Shown here one piece after another: positions 33,754-45,700 of a stretch of 64,000 nt of DNA. The translations under genes were made by a program, and so were the position numbers. The notes beneath the pieces were generated by a model. That model was not told the origin of the DNA, ran no database searches, and worked only from the letters and a program-made list of their open reading frames with translations. The first letter of the stretch is position 1. Every line of letters starts with the position of its first letter. The DNA is from Linyphia triangularis (taxonomy: Eukaryota; Arthropoda; Arachnida; Araneae; Linyphiidae): the NCBI GenBank assembly GCA_963978545.1, contig OZ021722.1, positions 108,554,442 to 108,618,441 of the forward strand, given 5' to 3'.

Positions 33754-35500
33754 AAAACTTTTAAAAAGTGTCAAAACAACATTTTTCCTATCACATTTCA
33801 TTATTGAGCTTTTATTACTGTTGTTATACCTGGTATAAGTAACCTGGTTAACCTGGAATAAGGTTCATGTCTTTACTGTTGTCCAGAAAATGAAGCATTA
33901 GGTCGATGGGGTATGGGCTGACAATCCATCTTAAGTAATTTAAAAATAAAGCTTGTTTACAGAAATTGTTTTCTGCCATGAAAAATTAACGTAAGTTAAA
34001 AAAAACAATTTCGTGTGGATTTTATGTGCAAAAATGAAAAATAACAAGCAAGTTTGGTTAAAAATATAGATATTTATAACTGATTTGTGACCATTTTAAA
34101 AAAAGAAATCACTAGTAAATATTCCATGCCTTTGTTTATTTACATTTTAATAATTTTGAACGTTATATATACATATAAAGTGTAAAAAAATACAATAAAT
34201 TTCCATTACAAATAGTTAAAGTAAATTTGTGCATTCTTTGTAGGAAAAAAATATACTTTGATTGAACCAGACAGGCTAAATTACATATACTTTTGCTATG
34301 TGAAACATAAATTAAAAGTCACTTATAGAATACTAAGTATAGAACAAGTATCAAAATACATAAATAAATTTTTGACAGCATTTACAAGGAATGGGGTTTT
34401 AGAATACCAAATTTTTAAATCTTTAATTTTAACAAGATAATTCAGAAATCTTTTGAGCAGATGTATAAAATTAAAATATAAAAAACAGACTTTTAATAAA
34501 ATACCATTTTTTATTTAAAAATATATAACTATTTTAATATACCTAAAATATTATTTAATTTACAATTTCTTTGACTAACTAATAACTTGCAAAGATGAAA
34601 AATATCGTCAAGAAAAGTTAACTTAAAGTGTGCAAATGGCACAGTTAACAAGTCAGTCATAATGCCAATTATTGGCTAGTAAGTTATTGTACCAGTAAAG
34701 CTAAAACTTTGGATATATTCAACTCAGAACCATCAATATTAATTTTAAACTATTAAAATGTGAAAATTAAAAATTTTTGTTCAAATATGCCTTTTGAAGA
34801 AATTGTTATAAAAGCTCTCCACCTTCAATGGGTTAAAGTTAGAAAGCATACAGTCACATAAAGACTTTCAAATCATAGCACTTACAGAAATGAGTGCTTA
34901 CCACTAAAAATGGCAATGATCACTGGATATAGCCATTAACTTTTCATGTAACAATTGATAATCAATAGTGGACTTTTGTGCATCATGTTCACACAAACAG
35001 CTTTTAGAATGGGGCAAGTTAGTAATTGAACTAATCATTTCATCTGTCATAATGCTATGGTGGAAAAGTTTTCAGACAATATGAAAGTGTGTATTCAAAT
35101 CTAATAATAAGCTACCACAAGTTATTTCAGAAGGTGTTTCTTCATGTCATTTAACTTGACATATCACATATAACTGTTTTGTCAAAGTACATATTAAATA
35201 TCTAATTAATTAGCCATAAGTAATTTATGCATGTTACATGTCCAAATACAAAAAGTAAAAAACTTTAACCATTCTTTGCATATGAAGTTAATACAGGGTA
35301 ATAAAAGTAAATTATATGAGAAACGCTGAAAAGAAAATCCCTGAATACATTTTTGGTGCCATTTTAATTTTTCCAGACATGATACAGCTCCCAAGTATAA
35401 GTAATTGAGCTTAATGAAAAAGTAATAAAAACCAACATAAAGTATAAATTTTCAAAAAAATTCATAAGTAATTTCAATGTTTAAAAAAAAACTTTAAACA
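33754..35500. other. Convergent intergenic region
   Basis: Lies between the sulfotransferase 3' end and the TALPID3 stop. AT-rich; probably includes the TALPID3 3' UTR on the minus strand. No gene recognised. Confidence 0.45.
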
Positions 35501-35502
35501 AT

Positions 35503-36052
35503 GAACAATTCCCGCATTTTTTAAAAATGAGTGAAATTAGTTTATATTTATGAAGAATTTCTTTCCGATTCTAAATATTCAAACAAAAGTTCTTTAAAAA
35601 ATTAGTTATTTAAATATTAAGAAAAGAAAATGCCCCAAAACCGAGCCAAAACCAGTCCGATCAAAACACTCAACTATAGCTGTGACGTCAAAACTTCCTT
35701 CCGTTTCTATGGTTATATTGAGATTTCTGCCAAATAGTTGGTGTGTGTTTGGCATTGGTGTTTAGTAGACAATTGAAATATCCCATACCTGTTGGTGCGA
35801 TTAGCGAGAAACTTGCAAAACTGGATTCAGCTGCTGCATTTCAAGCCAAGTTGTTTGAGATGTAATGACGTCACATTCAATTCAAAGCGAATTAATCTTT
35901 TTCTCGCCAAAGTCTAACAGGGGAACTTTGATTGCAAATTAAAAAAAAGAAAAAGCGCACTGAGCAGAAATGTGGCCTTTGTGTTTATGGCCTTTTTGAA
36001 ATATTTAGATTTGAATTAAAAAAAATGTAAATGCAGGAATTGTCCATTGTAC
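35503..36052 (+). mobile_element. MITE family D, copy 5
   Basis: Runs from acaatgaacaattcccgc to gcaggaattgtccattgt. Contains gctgtgacgtcaaaac and taatgacgtcacatt. It sits 276 bp downstream of the TALPID3 stop codon, possibly inside its 3' UTR. Confidence 0.9.
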
Positions 36053-36327
36053 AATATTGGCAAACAAGTGTATCTAATTAAATCCAGTTTTCAAATATTT
36101 TGAGCAATATTCAAAGCATTAAAATTTTGGTTAAAAAATCAGTGTTGCCACTGAACTGTGTCATGTCTGTTTTTCTTGACCATTTCATATAAGTGGTAAA
36201 CTAGTAATAAAAAGCAATAACTTGCATAGTCTTTTAAATAAATGGTAATCATGAATACAGAGAAGTTTTTATATATATAATTCACCAAAGCGGTTTGTCA
36301 ATAAAATATATTCTAAATATTTAAAAT

Positions 36328-36770
36328 TTACTTTTCTTCTCTCAGAGTAAACAATCCCCGAGGTTTATTCATGATTCCAGGAACATTTTGCCCTTCAATT
36401 TCTCCTTCAGAAAGATTAGAACTGGAATGTAACTTTTGACTCAATTCCAAATGAGAGACATTCGACTCCACCACCTGACTACACATTGCACTTTGATGGG
36501 TTAAATTGCCATCTTGCATTTCACTAGGAACAGTAAAATCAACAGTTTGAGGTGTAAATGGCCTCTTCGGAAAAAACTGTTTGGAATGAATAAAAATTTG
36601 GCCTTCAGATAACGTGCTAGCGTTTCTTACTTCTCCTTCCGAAAGCGATGAACTGGGTGTTTGACAGCGATTAAAGTAATGGGTTGAAGATGGACCAATG
36701 GGGTTAGTTTGGGATGGGCTCTTTTGACACGGGATGTTAACACTTTGATGCATAGTGACACGGGAAGAGT
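36328..36770 (-). CDS. TALPID3: TALPID3 terminal coding exon
   Basis: It starts after ccttacag with SSRVTMHQS and carries three more motifs: SLSEGEV, TLSEGQI and NLSEGEI. It ends LFTLREEK with TAA at 36328-36330. No AATAAA is seen within 300 nt downstream; the nearest candidate noted is about 1.8 kb away, near 34.5 kb, so the 3' end is undefined. Confidence 0.85.
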
Positions 36771-39700
36771 CTGTAAGGAAACAAAATTTAGATTATCGCA
36801 GTGATTAAAATTGCCAATTTATATTAAAACAGTAAATTACACTAGGTTAGCAATTGCCACTAACTTTTAAAAACAGGCAGTAACACTTATGTTGGAGTTT
36901 TTCAAAGGTCACAGATTTATTCTGAGTGTCAGAATATATATCTATCATTACTATAAATATAACACTATAAAATATTTTTGAAAACTGAAAAAATTATTGA
37001 AATTTTTTTCATCTTAATACAACTGATATTTGATTTTTTTACCCCAAATAATTAAAAAATAATAATTTTCATTACATAAATATTTTGTTATAATGTGACA
37101 ATATGTAACTTGACCTCACTTTTAATTAAGATATTTAAAATGCACCTCTAGATTCCATCATTTTAATATCAATTGTGAGACAATGATGGAAGAAATTGTT
37201 TGTATTTTCTTTATTTTTTATGATAGTTTGAGGTCTGCTGCAGTATTTGTCACAGCCAATCTTAATAAATCATCTAAATGAGCATCAGTTGAGTTATCCC
37301 TGTATTTATTCTTGATGAAAACAATTTTACTGAAAGTTTTTTCGTATAGTTTCCTCGGACCACGCTGTGGAAAACACTATTCCAGATATTAAACACATAC
37401 TATTTTGGACAAATTAAAATTATGTAAATAAAAATCCATACGGTGAAACTTGATTTTTGTTTTCTGTGCTGCCAGTGGACCGGAGGCAAAGCTGCCGCAG
37501 GTGAAAGTGTTATATTTAAAGGACACTGGAGAAGATGTTTATTTGAAAAGCACTTGCAAATGTCAACACTGGTTACATACATAACAAAATATTAGCCCTT
37601 TCAATAGTATTATTCAATGCTGTCAAGCCTCCATAGTTAATACTGAGAAATGTTGTAGAGAAGAAGAAAACGGAGCAGCTTCATTTTGGATACAAAATTT
37701 CAATATCTTTAATAGAATATTTTCAAGTTCAATTTTTCAATGGCAAAAATTTTAGGTGACTTCCAGATTTACAAATTAAAATGTAAAAAGCTGAACTCTA
37801 TAACAAGTGAGTTTCCAATTTTCAATGACAGAAGATTGAATAAACAAATAATTCAAATTCCACATCCACGAATCATGATCTGCGATTTCGAAAGAACAAA
37901 ATCTTGGTCTTTCTCCGCAATACAAGACAGTGGAAACAAATCTCAGGAAAAGAAAATCAGATTATAAAAAAACGAAAATTAAACTGGTTTTGAGACTATT
38001 GAGGGGAAAACAAATAGTGTTAAATTTTTCCTCTCTCTATTTACAAAAATTGAATTCTCCATTATAAAAAAATTTTGGTTAAAAAAGCACATACCAAATC
38101 ATATTGCACCAAAATATTCAATAATCCATTTAAAGAAAGTGGATACCTGCTCATCTAAATTCAAGGAGCCAAACCTTATTGAACATACGAAAATTAGATA
38201 TCAAATGGCAAAAGAATCAAGTCAAAGTGGATATTGGACAACCATAAATGAAATATTTCCAATTGATTTCCATTTTCTATTTGCTGAAACCAAACAGCTA
38301 AATAAAAATAATGACGCAACTGAGCTCTACACATTAAAAATGGGCAATGGATTAAAAAAAAAAAAAAATACTTCACATCATCTTTTCCAATAACCTTTCT
38401 ATGAAAATTGAAGTTCTGTTTGTTAATGTCCAAGCAAATGTAATGTCGCTGATATACGTATACAAACAATTCAATGCACCATAGAATAATAAGAGAAAGT
38501 CAAGAGTTTGGAACTAGCAGAACACACTAATAAAAGTTTCAATGCACTTGACATACACCATCCCAAACCTTGCATAAAATAGTTTATGAGTAGTCTGTAG
38601 CAGCAATTATGGCCAGAAAAAGAAAGGAACATTGTCTCATTTCACTTTTTGAGCTTTCGAGTAATTTTCTTTGACGATATTTTCATAATTTTATAGTGTG
38701 TACTTTACGATGAATAAATATGAGATACAATGGCAACTATTTATTACAGCCTAACACTCATTGAAAACAAAGCAAATTTCTGCAATGGTGGAGTATTGTG
38801 GCACTTCAAGAGTATTAGCAAAAGATTTCTCACATAGATTTCTTCTGTAACTTTCAAAGAACATCTGTAAAACCATAAAAATCCTATAGAAAAAAGAAAC
38901 TGTGGAAAATCTGCATAAAAGTTGTCGTCTTTAAGAATGATTGGAGCTCTATGCTGCGAGGACTTATAAATGTTAAGATTATGCAAAACAAACTGAAATA
39001 AGAAAAAGCTAAACAAGACCAAAACACAATTATTTTAAATTAAATAGAAATGATTAATTGATACTTATGGAACAAATAAAAACCTAACTTACAAATTTTT
39101 AAATGATACTTACGGAACAAATGAAAACCTAATTTACAAATTTCTTAATTGATAACTTACATCAAAACATTTTATCCATCTCTATACATTTAAAAATACA
39201 TTTCGATGGCCAACCATGCAAACATTGCAACCATGAATTTCGAAAAACTAGATTAAGATTTATAAATATTTTTCAATGCATAAATACTCTTAAATGCAGA
39301 TATGATGTAAGGAAAACATTCCTTCAATAATTTGCAAAACCTTCAATAAACTGTCCTTAATTATACAACAGCGGTATTTGGCTAATTGTCAGATACCACA
39401 GTAGTATAAATGAAAACAGACAAAGATTCAAACTTGGTTACCTTAGGATAGCTATTCTAAGAAATGTTCATACTGCCAAATGCAACTAATCATGCCTGAA
39501 AAGGTTGGCCATTAATTTGTAAATTGAAATGCATTATCAATCAATAAGTTTACTGTGAAATCTGTAAAATGAAATTAAACATAAACGATATTAATTATGT
39601 TTAAATTCATTTTACAGTGCCATATTTGTTTCTGAACTTACCACTGCCACTATCATAAGGAGATGACATCATATTCATTTGTTGAAAGTAATTTGGTGGA

Positions 39701-42700
39701 ATTTCCCCTTCACTAAGCGAATAATCTTTTTCCTACAATATAATTAAAGAATTTGTTTAATTTTTTTATTAGCATATCTACAGTACAGCTTAAAAACATT
39801 GATCACAAATAATATGTTATATAGTCATTACAATCTATAGTTAGAAAACATTAGGAAGTATTTTAAAACCTAGCCATTCATTATTTGAAACATACATTGA
39901 ATTATTTCAAAATAACACAAAAGAAAAAAAATCCCAATTATAATAAGTAATGCAAGTAGCAAGAGTAAAACATGATTTTTTTTTTTTATATACAAGGAGT
40001 ATCAGTATCAGAGTGTACAAACTGGCAAGAAAGTGTGATCCAAACTACTCCATATCACATTTTAAAGCAGTTTTCTAATATATTTATAAATGCACTTTTA
40101 CATACGATATAAATGAACTAATATATAAATAAATTATAAAATGCCTATACAGGTATTTAAAATTATTTCAAATTAGCAAAGTCCGTTTTACTCTAACGTT
40201 TTAATTTACAATGGTAAAGATGCATATTTGCAATTCTCAGGTGTAAGCATTTAAAATTTTGACTCTTTTTTTTTTTTTCCTACTCATAAACAGATTAGAA
40301 TTGCAAAATTAGGATCATTTATCATAATTCTGGTATAAGTAGGTTATAACAGTAGTCATTTTACAAGTAGAAAAAAAAGAGTGCAATGTTGCCAGCATCA
40401 GCCCTAGATAATTGCTCATATGAAATACTTTAATTTTTTTAAATGTAAAACAAAATATGAAAACATAATTCAATCCCTTAGCAACAAAAAAGAATATTAT
40501 TAGTAGAAAAATATAAACCTAGCAACTGGAATACAATCATTTCCATGAAACAACTTTCGATACATATCTCAACATATTTTATCCATTTTTCACAAACTAT
40601 ATCTAATCAACAAAGCAGTTTCAATTTTGAGAACCATGCATCTTTTAAGTACTCACTTTATCACTGGAGCAACTATCTTCAGTAGCAATATTTGAACTAC
40701 TTTGGAGTTGAGATTTATCTGACAAAAAAAAAATACATTAGTTATTATTTATAAATAATTCTATATTTTCCAATAATAATGTAGCAAAGTTAAATTTAAC
40801 ATGATCAAAGACAAATACCTAACAATATGTATACCAATTGAACAGATAATGTGCATTTGAAAGTTGATCTGCTTGAAGCAAATGAATGATTAGTATGAGG
40901 TAATAACTACTAAATGGGAGGAACTCTATCTACAAGGTGAGACCGAAAAGTAAGATGATTGATATCATAATAATAACTGTATTATATATTTGCAGATAAA
41001 TACACCACTGTCCTTCAAAGTAGTTCCCGCCGTCTACAATACACTTCAGACTATGTTCATACAAGTTCTTGAAACTTCTGAAAAAATCTTCCTTTGAGAC
41101 CGTCTTAAGTTCTTTGGTAACAGCAGCTTGAATGTCTGAGATGCTTGAAAATCGGTTTCCCTTCAGTGCCAATTTCAGTTATGTAAAGAGGAAAAAATCT
41201 GCTGGCGCTAGATCAGGGGAATAAAGAGGGTGTAATACTGTAATACTAGTATTGCACCCTTCTTATTCCCCATATCTAGCACCAGCAGATATTTTCCTCT
41301 TTACACAACTGAAATTGGTACTGAAGGGAAACCAATTTTCAAGCATCACAGACATTCAAGCTGTTACCAAAGAACTTAAGACGGTCTCAAAGGAGGATTT
41401 TTTTAGCAGTTTCAAGAACTTGTATAAACGTTGTCTGAAGTGTATTGCAGACGGCGGGAACTACTTTGACGGACAGTGATGTATTTATCTGCAAATATAG
41501 AATACAGCGATTATTATGACATCAGTCACCTTACTTTTTGGTCTCACCTTCTATAATTAAGTATTTGCTCTACATTACAATTACAGTAAAAAATTAATAA
41601 ATAACAAAAAGAGAAGGAAAAAAAAAAGGCATATTTATTGATTATAGTAACTTCGTCAGGAGGTGACCACTATAATCAATGCCAAAGTACAAGAATTTTT
41701 CTGTATATATCTTGTCAAAAGCCTAATACATGTTACCCCAAAATTCTAGTTCCAGAAGGTTTGAAAGTCAAAAACATTAAAACTCTACAATGAGAAAAGC
41801 AAACTGAAACATAGTAAAATATCAATTCGAATATATAAAAACTTGTAGAAATTCGAACTTACCGAATTTTAAAAATGGTTGGTCTGATTGAATGCAATAA
41901 ATGATCCTGAAAAGTAAACTTAAATATCATTCGATAACATTCAGCGCCATCTGTCGGTCTGAAATATAATCCCCAGTCAATTTGTCAACATAAAAAAATT
42001 TCATTCAAAATTATTCGTTTTCAAATAAATCCTAAAATTGTAGCAGCTTTCTTTAAAATATTTCAAACTGATACAAATTCTTTAAATTTTGTTAAATTGA
42101 TTAAAGAAGATGTTATGAAAAATGTTTTGGCTCCAATTACAGTGGAAATTGGTAAAAGAAATTACCTCAAATTTAAAATCCAATCTTTTATCATATATTC
42201 CAGTGAAAATATTGTTATTGTGTATTACAATTTTTAAATCCAGGTAATTATATTTCAGACCGACAGATGGCGCAGGGTGTTATCGAATGATATTTAAGCT
42301 TACTTTTTAGGACACATAGGGCATTCAGACAAGCCATTTTTAAAATGCGACAAGTTCGAATTTTTACAAGTTTCTATATTCAAATTGATATTTTATTACG
42401 TTTCAGTTTGCTTTTCTCATTGTAGTTTTAATGTTTTTGACTTTAAAAACCTTGTGAAACGAGATTTTCGGTGTAACATATGTTAATTAGGCTTTTACCA
42501 TGACATAAACAGAAAAATTCTAGTATTTTGGAGTTAATTAAAGTGGTCACCTCCTGACGAAGTTACTATAATCGACAAATATGCCTTTTTTCCACTAATG
42601 CTGTTGTATGACTTTAGCGCCGATAACTTAGTTGGTAAGTTTTAACTTAATATTTTTTTACAGAGGTCTTGTTTATTTCACTTTCAATTTAAATTATTAG

Positions 42701-45700
42701 TGATCCTTAATTTGTTTATGGAGGCTATGTTCACTTTCAATTTAAATTATCTGTCATCTCTACAGTACAATGTATTTTAAATTTCTATGAACGTGAAAAA
42801 TGCAATACATTATTCTATAGATCACATTCCATGTTAAGACCCTGTAAAATAATTGGGAGCCTGAAGTCTAACTTAAGACAGATGTTATACATTCAATTTC
42901 CAACAAAACCCCAACATTTTACTAAGCATCATTTTGTATGCAAGTTAAACAATAAACAAAGTTCAATCAACTATCTAAACTATTAAACATAATATGCTAA
43001 ATAAAAATTCCAATCCTACATGAATTGTTAAATAAGTTTTATAAACTATAAAATAAAACCATACTATCTCGATACCTAAAAATGTATAATACACTAATCG
43101 AAAAATTAAAATACAATTTTAGAAAGAAACACAATTTAAGGAATATTAGGAATTTCAAAACAAATACGACTCCAGCATTAGTAAAAAAAAAATAAAAAAA
43201 TACACGAACGTAATGCATTCAGACAATAATTCTCAAAGTAAAGCAACATACCCGAGTGAGACAACAGCCTCAAATTCCACGGCAGAAACACTTCCCCTTC
43301 AGAAAGCATGTCATCCAGAAACATACTGTCGCTTACAGGTGTACTGGACACAGACGTATTGGCCGAACCCTCAGAATGAAATGCCTCAAATGTCTGTAAG
43401 CACACATCTTTCGAGGCAACTCGTAGGTATTGATCACATTGTGTGGACGAGTCCACTTGCTGTTGAAGAGGTATTCCTGTTGGGTCCGATTGGACGGAAG
43501 CATGAATCAGCAACTTCTTCTCGCTTTGTGGAGGTGGTATGGGATCAGACTGGACAGCGGAATTTACTTGAGGGATTTTATCAGTGCAAATGCTCTTGTT
43601 TGATGTTGGTAAGGGATCTAGCTGCAAGGAAGTTTCGATGGTGGTAACGGAGGTCTTAGGTGTACTAAAAGCATACAATTTTCTTATTATTGTAAGTGAA
43701 TGGAAGAAAGTAAAGATTTTACATGCAGTTGTAAGAATAAAGGGTTAGGAACAGAATTCCACAAATCTGATTTGTTTGAAAAATAAAATAAGACATTTTA
43801 AGTCAAATTACAATTAAATTTTATGTGAGTTCACAAGAATTACCAAAAGAAGTTTAAAAATTATGTTAACTTCCACTAATTACTCTTCAATGATAACATA
43901 AATATAAGAAACTGCATAAAAAAGTTAGCTTTTTTAAAATATACAGGTATTATTTAATGGATGTCAGTTGAATTTCTTATTTCATTTAACATGGAATTCA
44001 AACTACGAATTTTCTGTAGTTGGAAAGAAGGTTATTTTCTTAGAGGACATAGGGGGAAATATAAAAACAGGTTTACTAAGGACTGTCATAGACTAATTGT
44101 AAACGAGAGTGCAGGCAAGCAGTGGTAAGTACCAAATATTGCTGATTTTATAAACATCTTTTAAAAGCAAAAGCACACATTTTTCGGATAATTTTTACTA
44201 CAATCATTTTGCTTTTTTAATAGACTAAAAACTAATAGCAATCCTTTTCTCATGACATATTTACCTGCATCTTAAAAATTATTTTAAACAAGTATTACTT
44301 TTCTTAAAATTTAAAGAATGCAAGAAAAAAAATCCTACTTCAATTTTAAAAGTGAAACATCAGGAACTGGATCGTCTTTGCGCAAATGTTCATAAAGACT
44401 ATTTATAACAAATTCAAGACGTGTGGACAATTCAGCAGGGAACGCAGATGAGGGAGATGAATTTGATGCTAAAAATAATTTCAAGCATTAGATTCTCCTA
44501 CTTATATTATGTTAAAAAATTTAATTAATTGTAGATTATAATCAAAAGAATGAAGTAAATTTCCATCTATAAAAGTTATTCAGAGCTTTATTTCCATAAC
44601 ATTAACCATACAGAAATGAAATATGTACCAAACTAATAATTGGATACAAAACTATTATAATAATTAAATTTTACAAAAGTTGACAAACTTGTTTAAATGA
44701 GTAAAACAACTTATAGTATATGAGAAACAACTTGTATAAAATGTTCATTATTAAATTATAAAAAAAGATATACTAACAAATACTGGTTTCAGGCAATGTA
44801 CAGCAAGTATTTTCCTCCAGAGCAACATTAGAATTTTCTTTAGAGTCAGAAACTGCAGGGGGTTTGTTCAAAAGGTTCAAAGTTTGATCAGAGTTAGGAT
44901 TTTCAGGTAATAAAGATACTTGAACTGCCTTTGAAACAGCACAGACGTTACAAGAATCACAGTCTCGTTCATCTGTTTGAGTTTCTTTCACCTAGATAAG
45001 AAGATTATTTATTAAAGTGGATATATATTAAGCTAGCTGTCCAGGGAGAAAACAAATAAAAATTCTCTGATAATTCCTGACAATTTCTTGTCGCCATACA
45101 TTTACAAATGGCAAAGATTAACTCACTACTACTAACTTGACTTTCAAGAAATATAGTAATTTTTAAGAAATTTGGTAATTTTTAAGAAATATAGTTCTAA
45201 AAAATATTAATTAAATGATTACGAATGTAAGCATATGAAATAAACACTTTTGGCAAGCAAATTATATTATAAAACACAGTAGAATAATGTGGAGTGATTT
45301 GATTTTTTGTTAGTAAATAAATTTTTTTCACAGTTTTATATAACTTTCCAGAAGTTTAAGTTTTTATTTTAAACTTAAAATTTCCTGACATAAAACGATT
45401 TGTGCACAAATCTTATTATAAACCTCTGATACTCTGACAATTGAAAATTTCTATGATAACTATCTATTATTCTCATTTTTATGGATGTTAGAAACTCTAT
45501 TAACACTGAATCATACTTTATAAGAAAAGTATTTACTCAAAAAGTTACTGATAAAAAACCATCGAAAGTTATAGGAAGTAAAATTGTTCAGAATACAAAC
45601 AGATTGGTTATTTTCACACAATGTAAAAACGAAATCCAAAATAAGCAATATTTTAAATGAAAATTGTATAAAATGTGAATACAGAAACTGTACAAAAATT

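Noticed and set aside
37740..38469. Intronic frames of 75-91 codons in the last TALPID3 intron
   Set aside because: No domain, splice-compatible border or codon signal; probably chance frames in AT-rich DNA.
43213..43647. 144-codon frame on the plus strand
   Set aside because: It is the antisense shadow of the TALPID3 exon 43252-43664, which has splice borders and conserved motifs.
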